A stretch of DNA of 23,905 nt from Klebsormidium nitens (GCA_000708835.1 DF237780.1:6246-30150); one strand, 5' to 3'. Counted from the stretch's first letter, positions 10,791 through 19,739 are shown. Notes: generated by a model not told the origin, from the sequence alone. Made by a program: numbers and translations.

Positions 10791-13700
10791 ATGGCAGCAC
10801 GACCGCTCCATGGCTTGCACTCAGCGGAACAGTTTGCGGAGTTCCAAAAGAATTTGCGTCTATCAGTGATTCCGACCGTAGAGGCTCACCATGATGCTGC
10901 GGAAGAAACGAGCGCTCGCCTCTTGACTAACCAGGTGAGCTGCAAGAGCTCATCAACTCAGCTGTCGTCAACCCAGGGTTTGCGATAGGTCTCAGCTCCA
11001 TCACAAGGCCGGCTCCGGTCATGCTCATGTTTCTCAGCTCCACTTCAGAATTTGGTGCGCCTGAGCCACAGTTCCAAGCCCACTGCACATACTAAGTCAG
11101 TTGCACATCCTTTCAGATCATGGCTGCGGTCTCCCCATCATCATCCTGCAACAGTGCATCCCTCTCCCAGGGATCCTCCACAGGCAGTCTGGACTCGTCA
11201 GACGGCGGTAGGATGCAAGAGGCGGATGTGAGCTTTTCCTGAGATCCGGCGTTGCCTTCCAACCATCCATCAATGATTGATGCACGGTCCTTCCAAAGGA
11301 TTGGCAGCCGTTGTTTGCGAGTTGCGCGGGATGCCTTTGGAGTTTCGTCCGAGCCTAGGCTCTAGACGGGATTTGCGAGCTAGCGCATGGTTTTGCTCCT
11401 CCCTCCTCCAACCAGAGACTCATCAGTAGATTTTTGCAATCTATATAGTCCTATGGTCTATAGAGTTGTTCGCAAAAATCTACTGATTTTTTGGAAACCC
11501 CATGTCTTCCAGGTCGTGCCATGTTCTGGCCTTCTGCCATTCCGAGAGGGGCCCCCCGGGGCGGGCACCTCCGCGACTCCAGCTGGCGGCCCTCCACAGC
11601 CTTCGGTGAGCTATTTAGTGATGGCATGCTGCGAACTCTTGAGCACTTGAAGGATGTATCAATAATGACGCACCCGTCCGAAGGGCTGACAGCTGCTGTT
11701 TGCAAGTCCTGTGAATTGAATGCCTTTGGAGCCTCTTGGCTGGCCTTGCGAGCTAGCGCGTGGTCCTGCTCCTTCCTCCTCCAACCAGAGACTCATCAGT
11801 AGATTTTTGCAATCTATATAGTCCTATAGTCTATAGAGTTGTTCGCAAGAATCGACTGATGTTTTTGGAACCCCACGCCTCCCAGGTTGCGCCGGCCTCC
11901 AGCAATCCACCGCTCCGAGAAGGGACCCCCGGGGCGGGCACCTCCGAGACTCCGGATGGCGGCCATCCACAGCCTTTGGTGAGCTCCGGGTCCGATGCTC
12001 GTGGATACCCCGACTCCAATGACGCTTCGTTTTGGGGGCGGGGCGAAGCCCTAGCAAAGCGCTATCGCCCCCTCTGCCCCCAAACTTCCAGCAACCCCTC
12101 TCCTGCAAAGCGCTATCGCCCCCGCCACCGCAAGATCCCATCATCCGTGAGGTTTACTCGCGCCTGTCACGCTCCTCGCTTGCAGGGGGGCGATGGTGAA
12201 GATATCCTGAGAGCAACATGCTCGGACGAGGAAGGCAGCACCGTCACCCAGCTCCCCGCCCCAAAACGCAGCAGGTAGGGGCGCTTTGCTAGGCCTTCGC
12301 CCGCCTCCTCTCCGATCGCCAAGCTGCTCGTGCATCTTGTAAACCCACACGAGTCTGTTGCAAGCAGGCCTCGCTCTTTCTGCACTGCGGCACTGACCTA
12401 TAGGATTGCATTCAACAGGCAAACTGCAACCACTCCAGTGCCGGGCACACCCCCATGATGAGAGAAGATGCGGCATCCTTCATGGCTCGGAACAAGGCCG
12501 AGCTGAAGGCCGTTCGAGCTCATCAGAGACGCGAACCGAAAGCTCCCCTCAGATCGCGGGAGGAAATAGAGACCGAGCGCCGCGAGTCGGAGGCGGCATC
12601 CGACGCTCGGCACTTTGTCTCTATGGACACCGGCAACATCATCCGGGAAAAGCCGCCCCCTAAACCAAAAGACACCCTGAAGCAGAGCACGTTGCAGGAG
12701 TGCCTGACGTCCACACGATCAGCGAAGACGGTGAGGCATGCATCGCCTGCAATAAACGCTCAGAAATAAGACGACGGAAAGCTTTCCCCTCACCTGTGCC
12801 CACATTTGACGGCGAGTCTGTGAAGCTTCGTCTTGCTCCCTACATTCTCGTCGGACCTCCTCGCCATCCAGCTTGCCTCTCTTCTCCGCCAATGCGATCA
12901 TAGCCTTGGTCCTCTGCTCTGCTTTAAGCACTCAAGCAGCTTTTGCCTTTGCTGCCTTTGCGAGCTTCACCTTTTCCACAGACTCTGTCATCAATATGTA
13001 TGTTCACCAACGGAAATGTCCGACTGGCCTTGAACGCACAGACCGTCCTGGGAACCCTCAACCGCTCTATAGACCTGCTGAACCTCAAATACCCGCCATC
13101 ATCGCTTCCTCGTGGGCTTTGCCCACGCACTCGTGGCACATGAGGCGCTCCACGCATGTTTTCTGAGCGCAATCCCACCATACCTGCAGGTTCTGCCGCG
13201 AGTCGAAGTCAACTGGAGGACCCGGCCAGGCCAGGAGCAAGGCAGGTGAAGCGTCTAACCCCAAAAAGCCGACCGTTAGTACTTACGGCTTCCTTTATGG
13301 GGCATGTTTATTCCGAAAGGACATGTTAGCAAAGTCAACCATCTGGTTGATTTTGTAGATTAATCTAAAAAGAATCAAACTTGTCTAAACAGTCTTTGAA
13401 TCCGGCCCTTTGTTCGTATCTTCCTAATTATCATGTCTCACAAAATAGGTCTTTCTGACAATCCGTCACACTCTTCCACAGACGCGCACACCCGCAAGTC
13501 GAGCATACTCCCGCCATGAGCGAAAAGGCCGCGGAGCTGATGGCCAACAACAGAGAGGGCCTCCGCGCCTACAAGGTGCAAAGAGCAGCGAAGATCGAGG
13601 TCATGCGCACCGGCCCCGTCAGCAAGCCCGGTCCTTTGATCAGCTGCATGGGGGACCTGGCCGCCGGCATCGGAGCCGACAGAACGACTTCGATCAAGCA

Positions 13701-16700
13701 GGAGCGATCAATGCTGCGGGACTGGCTTGTCACGCAGAAAGAAACCCCCGAGGTAGGAGGCTCGCTTTGTGCTCGAGCGCGAGAGGCATCGGATTCTCAA
13801 AAAATCAGTAGATTTTTGCGACTAATCACTATATCTAAAGGACTATATAGATTGCAAAAATCGACTGATGAGTCTTTGGCGGGAGAAGAAACGGTAGAGG
13901 ACCGCACGCTAGGTCGCAAATCCTGGCGCCGGCCGGGGTCCTTGCCCAGGAGTGAAGGCTTATGGACCCAGTCAGCAGGACAGTTAGTCCCCCTTGTTGA
14001 TCGGGCGCACTCCCTGCTGGCCCCCAAATCAAACCGTTTTTACTTATATGTTGAATGAGGTTCATTGAGTACTCTGTCAACCCATGAGAGCAACATGTGC
14101 GGGGACTTTCAGGGTTCATTAAAAGCATGGCTGGGGACCCCCTAAGCCTGGGATCCCCTGAGCCTACACCTGCTTTCCAAGCATCGAAGGTGCCATCGCC
14201 ATCTCAAGTGTTACGCACTTCCAAGCAGGTAGAAGCAACAGCTACTGAGTTGCTGGCCTGGTGCACATGGACGTTCAAAGGTCGCTTCGACTTTTTGCAG
14301 CAGCCGCCGTCCGACGCAAGGGGCGACAGCGTCGAGGATACAATGGGGCGCTCCGCAGATGTCGATGACTGTGCGGCAACCGACAGCAAGCGTGAGGACG
14401 TGAGCAGGTGCGTGCAGTCCCCACCTGAGACCGACGCTGCGGGGCAGTCTTGGTTCACCACGGAAAAGCCGCTGGAGCAGTGCCGACGGGCGATGGCGGC
14501 TGGCGAAGACCGTATCTTGATCGTCTGCGACGTGTCGAAGCACTCGGGGGCGAAAAAGTACTGCAGCATCCGCGACCCGTCCGCCCTGCAGGACTACGTC
14601 GCGCGCCGCCAGAAGACGGGCCTCGGCCACCCCAATCTGTACGAGGGCTTGACCGAAGGCCTGCCGACCAAGCTGTACGCGGACATTGATCTGCGGACGG
14701 CAAGCAGGGTGGAAGGGGACTTCGAGCGGTACAAGAGACATCTGGACGAAGTGAGGGACGCCTTCCTGGTGGACGTGCTGGGCATCCCGCCCGAGTGCAT
14801 CCGGTTCGAGGCCAGCGAGGCGCACGGGGACGCGGCCGACGGCGGCTTCAAGTGGAGCGTCCACGAGCTTCTGTGCGGGTACTACCTCGAGGACTTTCAC
14901 GCCCGCAACGAGTTCAAGAAGGCCTTTGAGCACTTTCAGAAGCACCTCCCCGCGCATCTCCACCACTGCGACGAGTTCCTCTGGCATACGCCCGACCCCC
15001 AGAGAGGCCCCAAGCTGATCTGGGACCCCTCTGTGTTCGCCAAGTTCAAGTGCTTTCGGATGCTCTATTCGCGGAAGAGGGGACCGTCCCCTGTTGCCCG
15101 TCGAGGGAAGCTCCCCGCAGCTGCTGGACCACCTGGTGGGCATCTACTCGGCGGAGGAGCTCGCGTCTCTGAAGAAGATCGACGTCGGAGTGCTGGAGCG
15201 GTACAACCAGAAGATCGGGGTGGACGCGGGGGAACGGTGCGAGATCCCCCGCCGCCATACGACCCGGGTTCCGGTGGAGGGAGGGGCAGGCGAGAATGGC
15301 GCTCGGGACGAAGCGGTAGGCACGCCCCTGACCGCGCATGAGTTGGAGCGCCTGACGAGCGTTTACAGGGAGGACCATCCCGGGGCGGAGATCCGGACCA
15401 CTCTGCAGGTGGCGACCGACGTCTTCACCCTTCACTTCCGCATCCAGCAGCCGATGTGCCGCATCCTTGGGGCTGCGCACGACAGCGACGGCAACAACGG
15501 AGGGTACCTTGTTTACAGGCGGAGCGATCCGACGGTGGCGTTTTACAAGTGCCACTCCGCGCGGTGCAGGTGAGCTTGCTGGTCGCCGCCGGCTGGCAAG
15601 CGACCGGTGCACTAGCAGCTTGGAATCAGTAGATTCTTGCGACTATACTCTATATCTTTAGGACTATATACCTTGCAAAAATCTACTGGGTGACCGTCGG
15701 CCGGAAGGGATGGTGGAGCACCGCGCGCTAGCTCGCAACTCCTGACTCTCTGCGAACTCTGCGCGAGCATACCGCCAGCTGGCACGCGCCCTTCTCTAGC
15801 TAGGACTGACGCGGTGCGGGAACTTGGAATCAGTAGATTCTTGCCGCCGACTATACTCTATATCTTTAGGACTATATACCTTGCAAAAATCTACTGGGTG
15901 ACCGTCAGCCGGTAGATTGATAGAGGACCGCACGCCAAGTGGCAACTCCCAATTGAACCGCTCGGTCTCTCCATGCAGTGGTACCGTGCGGCGATTGCAG
16001 CTGCAAGTCCACCAGATACCCGGGTGGTCTGAAGACTATACGGATTCGAGCGGCATGCGGCCTTACCCCCTGTTTGACATCAAGAGAGGGGCCCCGAAGC
16101 ACACTGTCTTGGTGACAGCCAACAAGGGGATAGGCAAGTCGAAGGCGAGCTATGATTGGCTATGGAAGATGCTGCAGCAAAACGAGGGCGCGGGGGTCGT
16201 CATCATTGCTGCCAACATTGCCCTTGCGAAGAAGTGCGAGTCGGACCTGCGGATCAAATGCGAACGCAAGACGCGAGCGGGCCTCGACCTGTTTGGCCTC
16301 GATCTGTTCGTCAACTACCTGGACGCACCGGGTGGTGACATCAAACAGCCGAGGGTCATCTGCTGCATCAACTCGCTCCACCGAGTGCGTTCCAGCCCCG
16401 CGATAGTCCTCGTCGACAAGGCGGACATGGTGCTCGCCAATTGCAACTACGACGTGATGAAGAACCGGAAACATGTCTTCATGGCCGCCGAGCGCATCAT
16501 GGGGAACGCCAGCATCCTCATAGCGATGGACGCACACATCGACTGTCCGAGGGTCCTGGAGTGGATGTACATGGTGCGCCCGGACAGTGAGTTGTACTCG
16601 ATCCGGAACGCCGGCGTCCACTCGAGCCAGCTGGGGAGGACGGCCACCATCTGGCGCCTACCGAAGTTGAAAAAGATAGAGCTCACGTGTGCCCCAGCCG

Positions 16701-18505
16701 TCGCGCGGACCCTGGAACTCCTGAAGAGCGGCAAGAAAGTCGGGGTGAGTCCCAAAAGATCAGAAGATTTTTGCAACTAATCATATAGACTATAGGACTA
16801 TATAGATTGCAAAAATCTACTGCTGAGTCTTTGGCAGGAGGAGGGAGGCGGATGGCCACGTGCTAGGTTGCAATTCGTGTGGCCGGTCGCTCGGAGTCAG
16901 AGCTCTAGCCTTGGTCGCATATGCTACAGGCACCCTCGGCTAGCCTGCGCTACGTGAAGCAGCTGACGGAGGCCGCCGCTTCAGAATTCGGGCCATCGAA
17001 GGATTTGAAGGCATTCCACGGCGCGCAGAAGTCTCCGGAGGACAAGAAGCGTCTGTTTCAAGCCGTGGCGGAACCGGACGTGCACATGCTGGCGGATTTG
17101 ATAACCCACACGTCGGTCATAGGCCCGGGAGTATCAGTGGAGAGGCCTTGGTACGATATGGTCGTGGCGCTCGCTTACAACAGCTCCTTCCACCCGGACG
17201 TGTTCGCCTTTATCCAGATGCTCTTTCGGCTTCGCATCGCGGGGCCCATGGACATATTCCTCAGCGCCGATAACCCGCGCGACTGCCAGCCGGCGTGCTT
17301 GCCCACGACGAAGGAAGACGTCTTCCGAGCGATCGAGGACGGCAACGAGGAGCTCTGCAGAATGCTGGGTTCCACCGACCACCTCGACTTTCTGGTCAAG
17401 CGACGCGGCAAGCGGGCGATATGCAACCGGGAGTCTGCTACATGCGTGTTGTACGCCAACAACGTGCTCGCTCGGTGCGACAGCATCCGCCACTATCTGA
17501 AGATAATGACGGAGGATCTGCAGAAGCAGGGGCTGACGGTCATCGAGAAGGGAGCACCGTTTGTGGAGACCGAACATGCTCCACCGGAGGCTTGCGATCC
17601 CGATGCAGAGCTGACGGCTGAGGAGTGGCGAGACAAGTACGTGGTTCGCGGGGACCAATACTCGCACCTCAAGGTGCTGGAGGAGTTGCAGGACGTTGGC
17701 TTACGCGAACTGAAGCAAATCAAGCTATACGAGGCGATCCATGAGTTTTACAAGGTCGACCCCGCACTGGTCGACTTCGACTTCTTCGACGAGTTCTGTG
17801 CGGAGGACAACAAGAGCCGCGACATGTATGGGAATTACATGAGGTAAGCAATGACTCAAGGGGGCAGCTTTTCCACTGAGCTGATGGCGTTTGATTGGTT
17901 GTCCGGTGGAAGCTTTGTCCTTGCAAGGATTATCGCCGAAACATTCAATCGATGCTTTTACTATTGCCTCTCACAGGTTCCGCGAGCTCACCCGCGACCA
18001 GATCGCTGTGGGGTTTTGCATTCCGCTGAAGGAAGCCGATGCGGTGGGCGTCACTCAAGACTATATTGCGGAGCGGGACAGGCCTCAGAACAAGGTGCTT
18101 TTTGCTCGTGATGTGCTGGCGGACCTCATGGGCGTGAAGGGCTCGGAAGAAGAACCGCTCGACGGGGCACTTGACAACTACGAGGTCACGGAGTCTTCAA
18201 TCCAAGCCGTCTATACGGCGAAGATCGGCGCGAGCCAAGAGAGGCTCGCGAAGGTGCGCGGCGACTATGGGATAAGACAGAAGGCTGCGCTGGACAAGCT
18301 GACGCCGAACCTGAAGCGGAACGTTGTCAAGAAGGTCATCTCCATCGGGCTGGGCCTCGACTTTCTCTTGAGCAAGACGAGCAATAACAAGTTCGTAGGG
18401 CCGCACGTCTTCCAACCGGCCCTCGGGAAGGAGTTGCATGATCAGTATGGGAATACACCAAGCAGCTCAGAGGCGGACGTCGCGCTCATCGTGATCCCGT
18501 CATAG
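10791..18505 (+). CDS. PrimPol/UL52-type primase fused to OBP/UL9-type helicase, 11 exons, one frameshift
   Basis: Exon model: 10791-10934, 11117-11227, 11513-11605, 11886-12274, 12439-12730, 13190-13245, 13482-13752, 14229-15569, 15979-16744, 16930-17843, 17977-18505 (stop TAG). All introns are GT-AG and every phase closes (0,0,0,2,0,2,0,2,0,2), which strongly supports the model. The coding sum is 3n+1 because of one surplus base near 15071-15085. The protein, about 1,630 residues, has a Ser/Pro-rich N-terminus with basic NLS-like patches (AKRYRP twice, PAPKRSR), an AEP primase, a zinc motif and an SF2 helicase. The known family role is priming and unwinding in viral or mobile replicons. The gene may be a viral or transposon gene that gained introns, or a domesticated copy. 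The frameshift and the D-K-A-D box suggest it may now be inactive. The first two exons rest only on phase and splice-site fit. Confidence 0.8.
11372..11487 (-). repeat. introner-like hairpin repeat, copy R2 (reverse)
   Basis: Tail TTGCGAGCTAGCGC at 11373, GC-poor linker, then hairpin core 11422-11487 with arms ATCAGTAGATTTTTGC and GCAAAAATCTACTGAT, which are perfect complements. It lies wholly in the intron 11228-11512. Confidence 0.9.
11745..11860 (-). repeat. introner-like hairpin repeat, copy R3 (reverse)
   Basis: Tail TTGCGAGCTAGCGCG at 11746, then core 11795-11860 with arms ATCAGTAGATTTTTGC and GCAAGAATCGACTGAT (two mismatches). It lies in the intron 11606-11885 and was copied together with R2 in the local duplication. 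Confidence 0.9.
12439..13752 (+). other. duplicated protein module in exons 5 to 7 of the primase-helicase gene
   Basis: Exon 5 encodes HTPMMREDAASFMARN ... ELKA, and exon 7 encodes HTPAMSEKAAELMANN ... GLRA, clearly paralogous, with conserved H-T-P, M, A-A, M-A-x-N and L-[KR]-A. Each copy is followed after about 50-60 residues by a second shared motif: LKQSTLQECL in the first and IKQERSMLRDWL in the second. The spacing suggests a repeated interaction module, such as a short linear motif for a partner protein. I do not recognise the family. Confidence 0.6.
12731..13189. other. intron 5, with a lysine/alanine-rich reverse frame
   Basis: The intron is GTGAGG (12731) to CTGCAG (13189), 459 bp, phase 0. 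On the minus strand, 13000-12760 reads as a K/A/E-rich helix-like sequence (ending ...AEKRGKLDGEE) with one TGA inside. It could be a relic exon inserted in reverse, or chance in a skewed sequence. Confidence 0.3.
13804..13921 (+). repeat. introner-like hairpin repeat, copy R4 (forward)
   Basis: Core 13804-13869 has arms ATCAGTAGATTTTTGC and GCAAAAATCGACTGAT (one mismatch), with CTAAAGGACTATATAG in the centre. The tail follows: GATGAGTCTTTGG, then GAGGACCGCACGCTAGGTCG. It lies in the intron 13753-14228, about 50 bp from the donor. Confidence 0.9.
14229..15569 (+). other. archaeo-eukaryotic primase (PrimPol/UL52-like) exon with zinc motif and frameshift
   Basis: Motif I is YADIDL (the two Asp at 14682-14684 and 14688-14690). 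Motif II is KWSVHE (Ser 14856, His 14862). Motif III is the Asp of WDPSVF at 15024, followed by FRMLYSRK, the usual PrimPol/UL52 order DxD, SxH, D. After the frame change near 15071-15085 the exon goes on with LLPVEGSSPQLLDHL and ends in a zinc-type motif: Cys near 15456, His near 15477, then YKCHSARC at the exon end. All catalytic residues are present; only the frame is broken. The break could be one surplus base, two lost bases or a sequencing error in a G-rich run. Confidence 0.85.
15625..15742 (+). repeat. introner-like hairpin repeat, copy R5 (forward)
   Basis: Core 15625-15690 with arms CAGTAGATTCTTGC and GCAAAAATCTACTG and centre TATATCTTTAGGACTATATA. The tail GTGACCGTCGGCCGG ... GCGCGCTAGCTCGCAACTCC follows. 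It is the first of two copies inside the intron 15570-15978. Confidence 0.9.
15829..15950 (+). repeat. introner-like hairpin repeat, copy R6 (forward)
   Basis: Nearly identical to R5, 204 bp downstream in the same intron, including the flanking TTGGAATCAGTAG. It differs mainly by a 4-base insertion (TTGCCGCCGAC against TTGCGAC) and by tail substitutions (GACCGCACGCCAAGTGGCAA). R5 and R6 form a young tandem pair. Confidence 0.9.
15979..17843 (+). other. OBP/UL9-type superfamily 2 helicase (exons 9 and 10)
   Basis: Walker A is NKGIGKS at 16121-16141. The DEAD-type box is VDKADMVL with Asp 16415, Lys 16418 and Asp 16424. A MDAHID motif at 16526-16543 matches the DAD motif of the herpes origin-binding-protein family. 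HTSVIGPGVSVE at about 17107-17142 is motif V, and QMLFRLR at about 17215-17235 is motif VI. The intron 16745-16929 is excised between GKKVG and the next strand in phase 0. In this family the domain unwinds or translocates on DNA at origins. The glutamate that normally follows the first Asp of the DEAD box is Lys here, which should abolish ATP hydrolysis. Confidence 0.8.
16759..16873 (+). repeat. introner-like hairpin repeat, copy R7 (forward)
   Basis: It begins only about 14 bases after the donor GTGAGT (16745). The core runs GATCAGAAGATTTTTGCAA to TTGCAAAAATCTACTG (about 16759-16822) and the tail GCTGAGTCTTTGGCAGGAGG ... CACGTGCTAGGTTGCAA follows. The repeat fills most of this 185-bp intron (16745-16929). 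Confidence 0.9.
17844..18505 (+). other. last intron and C-terminal exon of the primase-helicase
   Basis: The intron 17844-17976 (GTAAGC ... CACAG, 133 bp, phase 2) is the only intron in the helicase part without a hairpin repeat. The final exon 17977-18505 encodes about 176 residues, basic and helical in its second half (KRNVVKKVISIGLGLDF), ending with TAG. No catalytic motif is visible; it may be a family-specific C-terminal domain. Confidence 0.7.
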
Positions 18506-18659
18506 TTAGCCAGTGTAGATGCAACAATACATGAGACGATTGAGTATACATTTAAGGAGTCAAGTGGTGAACGGAGTCAGCTGATTGATGTGTGCTACAT
18601 CTCTGAAAGCAGATGGCATGTGACTGATCTTTTTTATTTGGCGACAAGTAACATGCGCT

Positions 18660-19139
18660 ATGCAGAGCATCGTCGAATCTCAGGCGAGGAGGTCCACCCA
18701 GATCGAAGAGTATTACAATGAATGCCTCGATAAAGCTGTAAACCGAATCAAACGCACTTATGACGAGGAACGAGGCACGAGCATGATTTTAAAGGTAGGC
18801 AAAATTGCCGGATTAAAAGGATTTCTCCCCCCCTACTCCATGCGCGACCTGGTCAAGGTTGTACGCTTTGGGCTCGAAAAAGCCGGAGTTCAAGTTCGTA
18901 GGTGCCGCGATCCCCACCATCTCTCTGTCGAGTGGAGAGGCGTTTTAAAGCACTCCACCCAATCATCTGGCGCTAGAGCAATTCACAGCAAACAGAAGCA
19001 TGCGACGGCGGATGGCGGAGCGCGCTTTATTTTTGATGGAGACCGCGGGACAGTCCCCATGCTCGAGGTGCTAGCAAACCCTGCTAAATGCAAGCAGGCC
19101 TATCTATGTAAGCAGAAGGCAATTGATGTTACGGGTTAG
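18660..19139 (+). CDS. small protein of giant-virus/virophage flavour, unknown function
   Basis: 159 codons, intronless, first gene of the virus-like block. Residues 1-40 are helical and charged. Residues 52-92 follow the pattern GFLPPYSMRDLVKVVRFGL ... V.VRR.......LSVEW: a Pro-Pro-Tyr turn, an amphipathic helix, then a short strand ending in W. The same pattern is common in small uncharacterised proteins of large DNA viruses of protists. The tail (95-159) is basic and low in hydrophobics. The stop is TAG; another ten codons follow before TAA. No enzyme motif. The next gene is convergent. Confidence 0.55.
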   Translation: MQSIVESQARRSTQIEEYYNECLDKAVNRIKRTYDEERGTSMILKVGKIAGLKGFLPPYSMRDLVKVVRFGLEKAGVQVRRCRDPHHLSVEWRGVLKHSTQSSGARAIHSKQKHATADGGARFIFDGDRGTVPMLEVLANPAKCKQAYLCKQKAIDVTG

Positions 19140-19189
19140 CACCCATGCCCCGTCCCCCGTTCGTAAGTCCGAACGATGTTCGACCGATT

Positions 19190-19735
19190 CTAATAGCCCG
19201 ATGATGATGAATCGTAATCGTCGGTGACTGGGGGCGCTCGGCGTCGTCGTCGGGAGCTCTTAGATTTTGGTGGCATTTTGAGCGCTTTAGGAGTCGTCAT
19301 CGCTTTTGACTTCCTTCGGTTTGCTTGTGGAGTCAAAGCCTCGAAATCTTCGATTGAGAGCTTCGTAGCGCTCGTCCTATAAGACCCCTCAAAATGCATA
19401 TCCTGAGGCCTTTGGTTCTCTGGCAATGCATGCAGAGATACATGGTATGCGTACTCTTTGTGTTTGCTGCCTCTCGTTGTCTCCATCAGCAAAACATATA
19501 CCGTGAATGGAAGGGTTGCTGACCTGGGGGCATTTGCCTTGAGTTGTCGATATAAAGCGCTTCCTGCTCTGCAACCTGCCTGGACGACTCGCCCGCGCTC
19601 AGCATCGATCTCGAGCCGCGAATTATCCAGCTTGCTGGATTGATTCGAACACTTTGCATCAAGTGCCTTCACAATCTTGAATGATCGTCGATTTCTCTTG
19701 TCTCTGAGCGGCTGATCCTCCATATTCAATGGCAT
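19190..19735 (-). CDS. MC1-like non-histone DNA-binding protein
   Basis: 181 codons on the minus strand, convergent with the gene at 18660. Residues 48-97 carry the pattern GR(V) ... AG.ALYRQLK ... LPFTVYVLLMETTRGS ... KEYAY, matching the viral MC1-like fold signature (GR, an A-rich helix, a strand, then E-T-T-R-G-S and K-x-Y-x-Y). Archaeal MC1 and its viral relatives bind and bend DNA, so a role in packaging or compacting the element's DNA is likely. The C-terminus is very basic (SSRRRRR) and ends in an acidic/serine tail (DDYDSSSSGY). The ATG at 19733-19735 could be replaced by the Met at 19721-19723. The stop is TAG. An inverted repeat lies 4 bases upstream of the first ATG. Confidence 0.6.
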   Translation of the reverse strand: MPLNMEDQPLRDKRNRRSFKIVKALDAKCSNQSSKLDNSRLEIDAERGRVVQAGCRAGSALYRQLKANAPRSATLPFTVYVLLMETTRGSKHKEYAYHVSLHALPENQRPQDMHFEGSYRTSATKLSIEDFEALTPQANRRKSKAMTTPKALKMPPKSKSSRRRRRAPPVTDDYDSSSSGY

Positions 19736-19739
19736 GATA

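Larger units (their letters stand above)
11305..11978 (+). repeat. tandem duplication of an intron-repeat plus a 31-codon exon
   Basis: The unit at about 11305-11605 is repeated at about 11687-11978 (offset 373 bp in the core and exon, 389 bp at the left end). Each unit contains the phrase ATGCCTTTGGAG, a reverse hairpin repeat (R2, R3), an acceptor CCAG, an exon and a GTGAGC donor. The first exon (11513-11605) and the matching start of the next (11886-11978) each encode 31 residues sharing REG, PGAGTS and the TP-x-GG pattern. Both are phase 0 at both ends, so the duplication kept the frame. Donor use after the second copy is optional because the frame stays open to 12274. Confidence 0.75.

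Noticed and set aside
12147-12185. a 39-bp GT-AG intron inside exon 4
   Set aside because: The frame is open straight through and 39 bp is below usual spliceosomal length. Keeping it exonic gives the same frame.
11387-12278. two similar open frames starting MVLLLPPPTRDSSVDFCN, read as a repeated protein family
   Set aside because: The shared N-terminal part is translation of the intronic hairpin repeats R2 and R3. Only the stretches after the CCAG acceptors (11513 and 11886) are supported as exons.
14211-15143. 310-residue minus-strand open frame
   Set aside because: It is the antisense shadow of the GC-rich primase exon, whose motifs are clear on the plus strand.
10428-16823. CRISPR-like array, because palindromic repeats recur
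   Set aside because: Spacing is irregular, copies are in both orientations and lie within introns of a eukaryotic gene, and no cas-like gene is near.
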